Positions 13,601 through 27,623 of a stretch of DNA of 64,000 nt are shown here, piece by piece; the stretch's first letter is position 1, and each line of letters starts with the position of its first letter. The position numbers and the translations under genes were made by a program. The notes under the pieces are model-generated. The model saw only the letters and a program-made list of their open reading frames with translations, made no database searches and was not told where the DNA came from. The stretch spans positions 64,469 to 128,468 of the forward strand of contig KB306459.1 of the NCBI GenBank assembly GCA_000328365.1. The letters run 5' to 3'. This DNA comes from Capitella teleta. Its lineage: Eukaryota; Annelida; Polychaeta; Capitellidae.

Positions 13601-15169
13601 TATCAAATGAAGGCGTTATAATCAACACGGCGTAAACGTTGACTATTTGCTGAGCTATATTTAAGGGATACCACAATCAATTTCATCTCGTTCAATTATG
13701 CAAAATTTTATTAATTGAATCATGTGTCGCACGTATTCATAACTTTGAAGTTATCACGCTAATTAACGCAAGTTCACGCATGCCACTCATGCATGAAAGG
13801 ACATTGCCAATCATCTGATCTCATGTTTTAATCGGAAGGACATTGTATGCCTTATTCTCTAAATTGTTGCAAATCTAATTATTGCCAAGTTCAGCCTAAG
13901 TAAATGGACCACAAGGTTGAAAATGCACAGTGATTATTCTAGTCATGCATTTTGATCATTGTGTTTCTGGGCCAGCTTATTGTTGGGAGTTGTACATCAT
14001 AATTTTGAGTGCGACGCTTGGCTAAGATTTTTCCTTTGAATCCTCTAATTACAACGAATAGAACATAAATGTTACTAATATTTTGTTATCTATGCCAAAA
14101 TACCAGGTGCAATAAATATTAAAATTACATAGGTCATATATACGTATATATAGGTTAAATGGTATGGTATATGAAAACTGATGATTAGTTTCACAAAATA
14201 TTCCGAGCTTCAAATCTATTGTTTGTTTCCTGCAGGATACGATCAGTTCAAGACATGCATATCCGCCCGGTATCTTCAAGGGCATTCGCATAATGATTCA
14301 GAGAGAGCGTATTTATACCGATACACATCCTGACAGGATCATCAAGTCCCAATGTTGGAGCCTTGACCGTCTTGTTTCCCACGAGGCTGGATTTTCATGG
14401 AGCGGGACGCCGCCCCTAATGTAACTACTAAGGGTATGTCCATCCCCACACAGCATTTTGGAAAACATTGCTTTGTACTTGAAATGCCTTGCTATGATGT
14501 ATTAGTGCTATCTATAAAGTGAACATTAACGGTTTATGTGCCATCGTGGGGTCATTTGGAGATCACAAGATTTGTAGAAAGAATTGATGCATTTGGAGTG
14601 TAAGTTATACGCGAACGGGAAGCGTAGATGTGGACGGAAGTGTGGGGGGAGATCGGATTAGTAAGGGATTCAAGAGAGTATATGAATGGAAAAGATTATT
14701 AGAAAAAGGAGGAAGCAATATGGGATCAGCTTAAATAAAAAAATTATATGAAAGATAAGTAGACAATGATAACGCCAGGTATATTATATGGGACACCTGA
14801 AATTACTATGCTACATGTTGACAATGCCTCACAATATGTTGCGCTTATAGTAATAATATAACGTGTAATTAAATTAAAGTGAACACACATATCACCTGCT
14901 TTGCCAATTTCCGCGGTACATGCCGGAAATAGCCGAGCGCGATCCGAAGAAACCCGAAGGCGAGATTTTGAAGGAATCTTCTCTCGAAGAGGATATTGCC
15001 GCCGACAGATATTTTGATTGATGGTGTGGACTGCTTAACCTGTGCTTAGCAGATATGCATCATATCGTCACAGGTGCCCATCCAAATGAACCTGTGTGGA
15101 GGTTTTATGGTCATGTTTCTCGTGTATGCTAAGCTGACCTCGAATTTCTATTACATGTTCTATATTATA

Positions 15170-15208
15170 ATGTGAATCACAGTACCGTCACCGTAATGTG
15201 ATTCACAT
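15170..15208. repeat. perfect 12-bp hairpin
   Basis: ATGTGAATCACA (15170-15181) pairs with TGTGATTCACAT (15197-15208) across a 15-base loop that itself repeats the words ACCGT. No gene lies near it. Confidence 0.7.
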
Positions 15209-17383
15209 AGAAGGTCAATTGATCCCACAACATACGGAGTATTACCTGAACAAGGAAATTGACTGCAAGTATAGTAAGCAGTCAAATTATGCACCTGCTG
15301 ACTCTCAACTTATTATTCATCTATGTTAGTATCATATTGTTGTAAATATACACTCTTCCATTATGTTCAAAATTGTTGTGATAGTCTTTAATGATATATT
15401 TATCATATATGAAATTTCATTATAATCAGGATGGGCAATAATACAAATTTATTGGCCTGCGAGATTGCGTGGAGCAGACAAATTTAGTGCTCGATTTCCA
15501 CATGAGACAACGGCTGGTATAGTTATGTCAGTCGGTGAATCCACACATCTACATAATTAGTGACCGCGAAGCATATCACTCCATGGCAATCCTTTGATGT
15601 CGGCAGTTCAATATCCGCACTGCTGCCTTCAAGACCGATTGATAAACCGGTGAATCAATCTAATGGTCACCTGTGGCCTTTCCATATGGTGTTTTTTTTT
15701 TACTGCTTTCACTCAAAATGGGGGATGAAATGCTCAGCGCTCGATTATAAAGCTGTCAAAAGTCTACATGTATTTAGTAACAAGGTAACATGGTGCAGGG
15801 CAGTGTGAATTTACTTTGAAAGCTTTAGCTCCGAGTGCCCAATTCTTTTTCCACGAGAGCAACCTAACCATTTGTCCAACGTATCTTGATACTTAGCATT
15901 AATTAGCATCACTATCTTATCCCAGGCACTAAGTAGTGATCCCAGCTACCATCAAGCAGATCACCTTGGCATCATCGTTATTGCTATCAGCTCTCCATGG
16001 ATACCAATTGCGTCGCCTACGCGTGTCCTTCATTTACATATGATTCTCGAGGGATGTTATCCTTCGTGTTCCCCAAAAGAAAGTTAAAGATGCGAACATG
16101 TATCCTATGCCACTTACCATGCATGGCATTGAGTCGGTAGATATGAAGTCATGATCCTTTAATATGTGTACATCTGCATAAAGACGGCAATAGACCACTA
16201 TCAAGCATAATTCATTCTTGATGACTAACTCGCTTGATCCCAGCACATTTAGTTTTGTCCATACCTGATATCATTAATTTGAATATGATAAATATATAAT
16301 TATAGTACATGTATATGAATGACTAAATCCATAAGTTATTTTTCAAAGTGAGCAAATATCACTGTTACTCATGAACACAGACTTTATTCATGGCATTTGA
16401 GAAACACGTGCTCATTTCAATGTTCATCACGACCACTGACTGCAATTAAAATATCCCACACAAGCAGATCTGCGTGCTCATTCGTGAAGTCCTGCTGACA
16501 TCAATATGAGTTACACAATTGTCCATAGCTAATAATACCAATGAAAATACTACATTTAAAAATGTCAAAATTGTGAGATTTCGTGCTGATACATCACGCT
16601 GGTATAGCGTGCGTGACATTGACTCAGTGATGTCATTTGTAGGCTGAAACACGATGACATTGGATTTGATTCTACTCTTGACAGGTGTTAACATAATTCG
16701 ATGTTGGCTCTAAAACATCGTCCAAGTGCAATTTGCCCAGGTTGACACCACTGAACAAAATGCCTCAAATCAAATTGAAGCCGGATGCTTTGAAGGCCAA
16801 CGGCACTTCCGGTTACCTCTCCATGCTGATGCCCAACATTCTGAGCCTCTCATTCTTCTGTTTTGTGTGCGTGGAATATAGACATGCGACTGACATGTGC
16901 ATGCAGCTATACACTGGCATGATTGAATGATGAAATATGCATGTTATAAATCGTACGCCTATTGCCAGAGGTCAAACTATAATATGAGTGTGTTCAAGTG
17001 AAATCAATTGATGATAAACGCAATGTTATCCACTTTACATGTATTGGCATCGCGTAGGGGACATTGCCATGTATGTTTGAAATTATATCAGTAGTTCGGC
17101 TATAACCAAGCATTGTCCAATACAAGTGAAAAGTACATGCTCAAACAAAGCATTGCGGCTTATCCGTTCACCTTTGACCCCAATTAGCATATTCTCGTAC
17201 AAACAAAACCTCTTCTTCCTCTGGACCCCATATTCCCTCTTTTATCTCTGACCTCAGACACGCGATGCTCGTTGTGAGCCAATACAAAAACACACCATGT
17301 GATTTTTTTTTAAATATTTGCAATGCGCCCTCTTGGTTTCCTGCTTACACGCGGGCAAACGCGGGGGACGCTTGCAGCGCTGC

Positions 17384-17466
17384 TATTGGTCAATAGAAGC
17401 GTGGGGCTTTTGTCGACATCGCGACTCGCATACCATAAAAGCGGCGCCAAAGTGAAGCTTCTGAGA
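17384..17466 (+). promoter_or_regulatory. candidate core promoter with CCAAT and TATA elements
   Basis: In a locally G/C-rich patch of an A/T-rich region, an inverted CCAAT box (ATTGG at 17385-17389) stands about 45 bp upstream of a TATA-like CATAAAAG (17434-17441). The spacing is normal for an RNA polymerase II promoter and predicts initiation near 17465. A splice donor follows about 70 bp later. No ATG lies between the expected start and the donor. Confidence 0.5.
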
Positions 17467-17533
17467 CAACAATTGACAACGCTGGATAGTTCGTCGGATA
17501 CTGAAGTGGAAAGTGGCCTAACATCTAACAAAC
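17466..17533 (+). other. candidate non-coding first exon
   Basis: Between the predicted start of transcription and a consensus donor (AAC|GTGAGT at 17534-17539) there are about 68 bases without an ATG. The neuropeptide coding exon ten kilobases downstream begins just after a splice acceptor on the same strand. That makes this a candidate 5' UTR exon of that gene, or of a gene not otherwise seen here. The link is inference only. Confidence 0.35.
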
Positions 17534-20087
17534 GTGAGTTGGAGAACTTTTTAAACAGGCATTTATTGCGACTGTCTGCAGTACTATGTCGGGTGCATGT
17601 ATTAATCGTGGTACAGCTAGTTGTATCGGGCTTGATATTTGCAGCCTCGTTGAATTAACCCTGAAAATGTTTTCGGGACTTGCACACAGGGCTCACATCC
17701 TCGATGTGATAAACTTATTCCTCGGGGTTCTTGGGAGCATTTTGTCATCTTAAGTTGATATTTAAGACAACTTTGCTCATTTATCGTTCAAGAGGTGTTC
17801 AAATTTAATATTATAAAACGACTGAATAAGCAGCCGCATTTGGATCGTTTGGTTTAAATATAGTAATAATAAGTATAATTTAATATATAAGTATAATTTA
17901 AGTATAGTAATAATCTTGCATAAGTTCACTATATAACGAACGGTTCAACGCAAAGTTCAGTCAAAGTGCTTGCTTTCAAAAGAGGCGTAAAAGTCCGAAT
18001 GTTCCCCTTTCAATATATTTAGATGTACATGAAAGGAATAATACGAAGTAGATTAAGAGTTCCAATGACAGATAAATGGCTTGATTCAATTTTCAACTTC
18101 TCTTTGCTATCCTCCTCCAAATCACACATATTATTGAAGCAAGTTTATGCGAAATGAATGATGAACCATGAACACCTTTACATACCATTGAGTGCAATGG
18201 GATTACATAATTGCAAACAAATGATATTGATGGGTTTGTCATATACTGTGCACGCTATAAAGTGGAACAATAAATTCAAGTTCATTATATTCGTAATTCT
18301 GTATCAATTTGTGGTGCACTCAATACATAATCCACAACAATCACCTTCATTATCCTGTCAAATTTCTAGTGCAATTATAACCTGGCACTTGTCAGCTGAG
18401 CAACAATCTCCATTGAGCCGAAAGAAAAATCCATTCATCATAATACTTCGTGTTAGAGAAAATAAATTCCCCATAGCAACCAAAGAAATGCACTGGTCTT
18501 GATCAATAATATTTGATTAATACATTTTGTAGAAATTGTAATACATGTATTGGGATACCTTTTATAATGTATTGCATTGGATTATCTAAAAATAAAGTTC
18601 AATGGCATTGCTAATATCAATTTCAAACTGACTGGGAGTTTCAAACAATCCATTTTTAATAAATAAAATTATGAGTTTACTTTGTCCGTCGATTATCTCT
18701 CGTTTTATTTGAATGAAAATTCACATTTCCAAGTGAAGTCGTGACATACCACATTGATTTGGTTTCATCAGTTGATTACAAAATTCGGTTGTTACATTTT
18801 TATTTTGCTTCGTTGTCGTGTATTTGTTGCAGTTTATTGTGAGTTACCGAGTAGAAGTGAATATACAAATCAATTGATAATTATTAGCATGGATACACAA
18901 ATTTAGACCACACCTTTTTCACTGCCCAGAACAACGTTAGCAGTTCTGTTTCAGTTATATGATTGATATTTCTCTGACCTAATTCAACCGAGAAAGGAGA
19001 TGCCGCTGACCACATACATAGCTCCACCTACGCCCCCATCTGAATTCCGATACAAGGAAGTAGCACAATTTTTATGCGGTTTCTTTTTAGAGATTGGTAT
19101 CTAGTGCAGCCTGATGGAATGCACCGGAGCAAGATGGCGCTTACCTCCATTTAATTTCTTTTTCTAATTTAACGCTGGAAATGAGCAGAGTTTAGTTGGT
19201 TAAGAAATCCGCTTAGCCCGGATAAAAACTTAGATTCCGGATGCAACGATAACAAGGGGACTCGTGACTGCACATTGCATACTGGCGTTGTTGAAGACGC
19301 TTCGGCTGGTGGGAGAATGCGAGACATGTGAACACATTAGTTCGCCTTCATTCATCTGATTCAATTGTATTCGTGTTGCACTCAGAATATCTGTCGTTTC
19401 TGAGACATGAAATGTATTGCACGATGTCTGCCAACTAGAGCATTATTTTAAGCATTAATCGGTACATACTGCAATAAATTTAGCTAACCATTCCACAATG
19501 ATACCAACATCATTACTGTTGAGTATAATAATAATAATAATAACATAACTTAATGTGCACACAGCTGCTTATACCAGCAGAATCCTGAAGCGCATCTAAT
19601 ACCACCAGAGCCAAGAGCTCCTTTTCGCTGTTAATCAGCTCAACGAATGGCCCGCAGCTTGTTATCTTCTTTGCTCAGTCGCAGTTCTTTTTACTGGTTT
19701 CTCGTTCATTTAATTCATTTACGACGTAGCTTCATTGTTGTACACCTTGTGACGTATGACTTTATTATGACGTCACGGATCTTTGTTTCTTTATGGCGAG
19801 GATTTGTTACATTTCTTTGTCTCTGGCTTTCTTGCTATGGTGCCTCAGGTCCTGTGCCACTCTCGATTGCATTTGTTAGTAATTATGTGATGATATATTG
19901 TGTGTTCATGCTTATTTGAGTGGCAAACTTAATGATCGATTAATTGATTAATTTTTATAATATTAATTTAATTAGTTACTGATTAAATACTTTCACATTA
20001 GCTGTACGTTGTAATTAAACAAATAAATTGAGAACACAAAAAAGTTAGCTATTTACTTCTAAGACACACTACCAAAAGCTTTAATAC

Positions 20088-20116
20088 TATTATATTATAT
20101 TATATTATATTATATT
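20088..20116. repeat. TATAT pentanucleotide microsatellite
   Basis: About five to six copies of a 5-bp ATATT unit. Confidence 0.85.
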
Positions 20117-20431
20117 AGCGTCTTTAGATGAAAGGTTCGATGAGCTCTGGATTGAAATTATGTAGCATTGATTCAATAACTGTTCGGTGTTTTACTTGTC
20201 TGTCACCGGCATCTATAGGTTCCTAAGGGTGCCTGGCAGAAGCCATAGGCAGCATATAAGGCATACCAAACTTCTCTTTATTTGATTTAAACAAATATGA
20301 TTACAATTGTTTGACGTGTGAGGACTCGTATATATGCATGCTCGTATGTTGTCCTTGGGGTAAATTATTGATAAATTAATTAATTATAATTAATTATTTT
20401 CACTATCATGCCATATATTGCTCATTATATC

Positions 20432-20484
20432 TAATTATGGATAATTATGGATAAATAATTATGGATAAATAATTATGGATAAAT
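20432..20484. repeat. 14-bp minisatellite
   Basis: About four tandem copies of a unit reading AATTATGGATAAAT, with slight shortening of the first copy. Confidence 0.8.
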
Positions 20485-23400
20485 ATTGCACGCTGCTAGA
20501 ACTAAGCAAATCATAATACAGTCAGCTCTTGTCATTCGGCATTCTCTCTCGAAATGTTGTTAGGATGTTTTCAAAGAATCAAGAATGAATCGCGGCAGTG
20601 CCAGCTCACCGGATGTCACTTTAACGAGGTCTCAGTCTATCTAACTTAAAATATGCTACCAACAAAAACTATTGAATGACTTCCGCCTTCCTATAGTAAA
20701 GTTCAAAAGATTGGTGCATGGAGGTCAAATGATAAAGATTCATGTGAGTTTAAGCCCAGGTCAGCATCGTCTTAACTGAACGAAGCAGGTCATACCATGA
20801 ATAAATGAAGAAGAAGGGTTTGGGAGAGGCATGGTTATCACCTCCTTATGAGTGGGTTGAAGGGTAGACCCACTTCACTCGGAGACCAAACACAATAAAA
20901 CACATCAATCCAAAGGTCACACTTGAAAAATAATAGCACTGTCCACGTCTTGTTATCGCTCAGACACACGGGGGATGGAAAGCCGTATGTGAGGTTGATA
21001 ATCCTCCTCGGCAATCAACCTAATGCACATGTGCTGATAAGAGTAAATAAACCAAAACATACCTCAAGGATGTTCAGAGATTTCATTGTTACGAGGCGGA
21101 AAAGCAGAAACGAGGCTTTTGTTTTCTTGAGAACTTTTTTGTTGGGCCCAGCCGCCTGTGGGTGAGGTGCTTGCTTAAGCATTTTAATTAAGCTTGGGTG
21201 ACCCATTCATCAAGTTTAGAGATTACGGGTGCCATTTCATTTAATCTAACTTGGGATACCTCATACGAAATTCTCGCCATGTCGCGTGGATAAGCGCAAC
21301 CTTTCTATTGTGTTTCTTAATTAAGATCAGGAGAGAAAGCTTCTATACTTAACTGCGCATCGATATTAACAAGAAAAACCTCTCTATTATGTCTTTTGTT
21401 GTGCATTGAGTTACTAGGCGATCTTCGATTGGTTCTTTTCATCCAGGACAACGAGGTAAAATGCGTTGGAAGGTGTATTATAATAACATTGAGTTGGAAC
21501 TTAGAACGAGGTCTGTTGATTGGCTTGAAATCCAAGTGTACCGTCTGGCTAATAGTCCATCAGTATGCTATGTCTAAATGGGGATTATACCGATGTACAT
21601 GACATCGCTTTTGTTACTCCGTGTATCGGGTGTTGCGGAAAAATCTATGCAGTTGTCGTGTCATGTTTGCAGAATGAGTATGGAACAGAAGCTAGGGAAA
21701 AGGAAGTGGGCGCTGTAAGGATAGTTTATGGGGTTGCTGACTTCTGCTGATTAACATGTCGATACAGAGGATGGTTTTCACATCCACACCATCGAGGCAC
21801 CTTTATGACGAAGCAGGCGAATCTCTCAACGCTGAGGAATCCACAATGAAGTCAGTATCTCCCAAATCGAGGCGTCCAGGTAGGCGATCGATGATACTAG
21901 CTCCCTGGATATCTTTGCTTGGAGAAAAAAAAATATAACCGAATTGAGAATTTCCTTGATATTCGCAATCTGTGTCATCAAACGCTGCGCCAATATCTCT
22001 TTGTACTGAGAGTGTTTCATGCCATCCAGGGTTTTCCAGGTATTCACTTCCTGGTTCGTGGTAGCATTTCATGGTGCATGCATGTCTAGGTCAAACATTT
22101 ATGTGGGGTTATACCAAGAATATAGAGTTGTCCAAAAGGGAGCTTCATGTTCAGATCCTGAACCAGTGCGCTTCCCTTTCAAATAACCTTTTGTTCTGAA
22201 GGCAAACGTGCTGAATGAGGGTAGCGTGTCAATGTTGCTGTGGGAATGGGGGCGCTTCCAGTTAAGCATCGTGGGTGTATAGTGATGACCCTCGCTTTTA
22301 TCGTAGTGCATCTGCTAATCAAATTGGTTTGTAATTGTCTTTTGTTCCCCACCTTTAGAGTATTGTTCCATATCTGTTTCCGAAGGTTGTCACAACAATT
22401 GGGGTCTATCTATAAAACATGACAATAGTTCAGATTATCACGGATTGGATACACTTGTAAAATAACACGAATTTGACTCTGGGGACTAACACGTGTTGTT
22501 TGTGTATTTGATGGGAGACTTTTACAATCTCCAGGGAATTGAAAGCCAAGCAGCATCTTCATCTGTGAGGGATCACCTTGCATAGCACTAGTCAAGTCGA
22601 AGGTCCGATGCGCAGAGTCGTGCACTACAAATAAGTTGATTTTCCAGTGTGTTTGATATTATAACTATTATGTAACTTATGTCTAATCCAGGAATGTCAC
22701 TGTCGAGGACAGCCTCCATTTGTGCACATATCTCCAGAAAAGGATGCACACGCTACAGTACTGTTTCAATGTATCAATCAATGCATTCCACGAATAGTAA
22801 AACGCCACATAATGTGCACCAACGTCTTATGATTTCCTCCCACTCCCTCAGCTAAATATGCTCTATAAAGATCTCATGAGATTGTATTACCTGACACAGG
22901 ACTCTTTCCCTCTCCCAACTAAATGTCGATATCAAACTGACAGCCATAAGTTGAAATCGACAACAGGTACCCATCATGTTGTGATATCATTCTCGGAATG
23001 TATGAGCACGTGAAACATGAAACGCTTATAAATATCACGATTGTCTGCCACAAAACACAAACAAAAGTCAACTTGTTAGAAAGTCAGGAATGAGGAAACA
23101 TATTGCTCGCATTGGTACCTGAATTAACAATGCCTTGGGTGGTGAAATTGACTATTATTAATTTGTTATTGCCGCAAGAATGGATGAAACTTCTTCATTG
23201 CATTGTGTGTGATGGGATTAAACCCTCTTATTGATCTTAATATATAATAATATATAGTACACAATGAAGTACACCTCTGCAATCTACTTAATGAGGATTA
23301 TATAATTGTCATTTTACCCTAAAAAAGTGCAATATAAACCATGCAGTTAAGTTGGGCTTGATGCATGTAATTTATATAACGATAGTATACGATATAGTTT

Positions 23401-26400
23401 ATTGTTAAATTATTGGGCAAAAGTTAACCAACATTGCTTTAGAAAAAATAAAATATCAATAATTCTCAGAATTAATAAAAAGCAGTCCCTTCAAGAAGCA
23501 GATTTTTAAACCTGTTTTCACGAGAGAATGTGAATGCTTACCCTAGTAATTCCGTATAAATATAAAATACAAAGTTTTCCTGTTCTTACATGTGACGCTT
23601 TATGTTACAACCAATAATATCTGGCTCCTGTCCTCGGCCTTCAAACACCTAATTGAAGCCGAGTGTCACGAGGGAATTCTTAAGGTGTGAACGCACAGGA
23701 AATTAAACCAGACGCTATCTCGATTTCATTTAATTGGCCTCCACAGAAGAAATGCAAGGCTAGTCTACAGTTCCCTCTCTCGGTAAGCAGATCGCTCTGC
23801 CAGTGGGTGTCTAGGATACGGTGTCAGGGAGGTTAAGTAATATGGATTGAAAGGGAGGTGTTCTGATGGAGTGTCGTAATTGAAAATCGCTTCAAATTGC
23901 GCTTATTTCTGGTTGGTTATATTGTAGAATATTGCTCGCTTAATCAGCGTAACCTTTTGTCGTACTATGGCCTATACCACATTACAAATTATTACACTAA
24001 GTAAAATGATATGTGGAGTTTGTGAGTTGACTTATACTGTCATGCACTACCCACCCACAAGGTTATGCACACAAAGCCCGGAGCGTGACATTGGCAGACA
24101 ACCTTGCATGCATACCGCGACCAAAACATCAAACCATCAATCGAATGACACCATTCCAAAGCTAAATGAGTAGGCAGAACACTGGGTCATGTTTTGTATT
24201 TATTGTTTGATCTTGTTTGGAACTATACGTATATATACACAACAGGTATGCATTATCTCACCAACGAGACACAATAAGGAACGGAATACACCTACCCATT
24301 TGATTCAGCCCACGAAAATCGTGCCATATTTTCATTAATGGTCGTTTAGCTGACATCTGATGTCATTGAGGCATCCGTCTGCTCCCACGCCTGAAGGTGA
24401 CATTGCATCAATTGTTCTACCATGTCATCTACCACGGATTTAGCAACTGTATTCATTGAACGATTTGAATGTGTTTACAGTACGCATTTCATTGGCTCTT
24501 TAAATAAGTACAGTGAATCAATGTAGAGTTCTGTGTGTGAATACATAATGCCACTGTAAACGCCCACCTCTAGATGCGTAATAATAAGAGCAAAAAAGAA
24601 CCCCAAACCTCCATCTGGCAGTTTGATTGTCATTGCAGGGTGTCCACTGTTAGTCATAATTATACTTAATCATTAATTTAAAGCAACGAAACGAAACCTT
24701 CACTTCTCACTGTGACTTTGCCATGAATTCAAGTGCAGCGTAACTCTTACATTGGAGTAATGCAGCCCACATAGCACTACAATTACTTTAGTTGTCTCCT
24801 TACCTACCGAGACAATGAGCAAACCCATTTCTTAGCACCGGTTTCTCAGAAGTGATATGTCATCCCATTAACTTTACCATCTGCAGCCACTATCACTGCA
24901 CCATGATATACTGGCGCAATGGGACGCCGTTCGTCGCGGAGATAATTGCGTCAGTGAGTGCAGAGTGCAACCTCAATTTTGGGAAAAACTTCTGATTATC
25001 GCCCACTGTGATGGAAGTGTCATTGACCCTGTGTTCATTTTTCTCAGATGATGGTGGGTTGTCACTGCTGGAATCCTACTCTATAATGCATCCGCTGAAT
25101 AGTTACATAACCCTCTGATGCTAATGATGATTGACAGAGAAGGGTTCATAAAGGAAACATTTTTCAAAATTGCATTCGAAGATAGCTGGATAGTTGGATT
25201 CAATGCAGCGTGTTAGCAAGCATAATAGACTAGTAAAAATTCATGATGGATTAGAAATGTTGATGCGTCGTGCTATCGGGTTTTGTAAACGTCCATTATA
25301 TGTAATACTAGTTTTTGTTTAGACTATAAGCAATTCTGCATCGGACTTGGGCACCTATCTCCAAGACTCAGTTCTTAATGATACATGCATTGTTGTATTT
25401 ATAACAGATGATATATCGTACATTACTCTACTTCCCAGATAACAAATAGCGCTATTATTGTAAATGGATGAAAGGACAAAATGGATCGAATGGTATACGA
25501 ATGCCAGAACCCATGAAACAAACCATTAAGTAGCCATTTGTTTACAGGTTGTTACGAAAATAAGGCAACCCTCCGGAATGTTCAGGAACTCGGGAGACCT
25601 TTTTCAACTAATTGAAGTTGTGTCTATGTTAATATGTCTTTTAAAATAGTAGCTACACCTGTCCAAATATGGTTGACGCTGGTATGCCTCTTGAAAATAG
25701 ATACACTGAAAGTTATTTATGCTAATATGGTATTTTTAAATCAATCCATTACTCCATCAATTATATTTTATATATATACTTTTTTTTTGAGAAAGAATCA
25801 GTCAGAATCTCCCACTATCTGAAGTATTATGTAAATATATGACACCGTAGTTGCTGAAAGTAAAGGTATGTGATCAAACCGACGCACGTTTCTTATACCA
25901 CTCCATATTTGGTACACTTTATTCCTGTGTGTACATTGGGCTCATAATCAAACACTTATGCACATCAGGCAAAATGCCTTTTTTTCAAATAGTAATTGAT
26001 CTAGATTTTGCATATTTTGCCGTTCATTTAGATTGATCTGTTGAGTTGAAGGACGCGTAGTGCGTACAAGGTTGCATATTTTCACAATTAAAAGGCTCTA
26101 ATTACTTGGTCAATGTATGAAAGTTTCATATAAAGTATATAAAACATTTTCATAAAATTAAATAGTCGGTTATCAAAGCTAAGTCAGGTTTATAATAAGC
26201 TAAAGTTTTGACAATAATTTGAATATGTTGCATTGATGTTTACTGACTATCTAAGTCACATCTCACTACATTTTGCGGGATATTCAGGGGTGAACAACCC
26301 AGAGGTTAATACCCTTACCAGTGAGGTCCTTAATAACCTTACCCATTGAGGTGAATTATCTAAACGAAGCATCAAAGGTATTGGTACTCTTTGTGATGCA

Positions 26401-27623
26401 CGTATACACCCACAATTCATTGTTCTCTCAAGAGCAAAAACCATTCCAAAAGGGCACGATGTTCTAGATGCACAGGTACCTATAAAGTGGTTAAAAAAGG
26501 TAGGCACTGTTATGCATTATTGCACTCCTTGCCCTTTAGATTATCATACCATTTGCCTCAACTCCTGCCTCAGACCTAGGTTTTGACATGCACAGAGCTA
26601 TAAATCATTGGTTTGATGTGTAAGGTAATTCATCTGTTGGGTGACTTTATCGCACTGAGACTCAACTTAGTAAACAAATCCTCAACGTGCAAATGAAGTA
26701 AAACCCATGAGTAGTAACACCACGTGTACAATTGCACATTTAACAAAGTCAGTCACGACATGTGATGATGCCTCTCGGGACATAACAACGCATGATAATT
26801 GTGTCGAATGAGTGAGTTAATTGTCAGATGCAGCTCAAGTGAAAGGTAATTCCTCAACTTAGTGGTAAATGAAAATATGTCACTCAAATACTGGAATAAG
26901 TAAAATGTTGCCTACCATCATAATTTGAATTTGACTATAGCACTTGTATCAGCTCAGTTTATTGCAAGAGAAGTGCTAGTTAGATGAGGTTTCTTTGTAC
27001 CAGTTTAGTTAGACGTGTAAAATACTATTAATTATGGAAATGCTATGAAAATATATTGGCGACGACTGCGTTTTTTAGAGGGCACCAAATTAGACCATTG
27101 TATTATTTTTCTATACTTATATTAATAATATAATGTATAAAGGATATATGAAGAGTTTTAATGTGCATGTACATAATTATAATCATTCCACTAAACATTT
27201 CTTGACGTAAAATCTTAGCAACTGTTCCACTGATATGTATCTGGGCCAAACGGGCTTTCCATTTGAGGGCACCAATCTTTCGATAAGGGTTGTATGTATG
27301 CTATACTATTCCCACAGAAGGGAGTTTTTTGAAAAAAAAAAAACAAAAAACAAAAAAAAAAAAACAAAAACGTATTTTTAACAGTTCAATACAAACCTAG
27401 TGACCCAGACAGGGCATTCGTCTGCACACAACCACCTCTTGTCGATGTCAATCCCATGATTTAATCGCATTCAGTCAATAAGAATTGTGTTATTGGTTTA
27501 ACGATGGGAACTCAAAGCAGACAGCCTGGGGCAGCAATTCAGATGGCTCAGTATTATCACGACGTCATGCTTTTCACAAAAGTGCCGACATCAACGTGTC
27601 AAAATATTCATTTCAGATTAAGC

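Larger units (their letters stand above)
5090..17370. other. gene-poor stretch
   Basis: Twelve kilobases with no open frame that has protein-like composition plus splice or signal support. It holds A-rich runs near 5930-5965, the hairpins listed separately at 10572-10696 and 15170-15208, and a 25-bp match to position 151. Short open frames here look like chance in A/T-rich DNA. Confidence 0.5.
17540..27600. other. long stretch without a recognised gene
   Basis: No coding exon with convincing support in ten kilobases. The contents I can name are short A/T microsatellites (20088-20116 and 20432-20484) and an A-rich run near 27330-27372. It may be a long first intron if the promoter at 17.4 kb serves the neuropeptide gene. 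Confidence 0.45.

Noticed and set aside
21756-22072. Overlapping plus- and minus-strand frames, the minus one including QRDIGAAFDDTDCEYQG
   Set aside because: Composition is protein-like but neither strand has splice sites, a signal or a matching domain, and the two frames cannot both be real.
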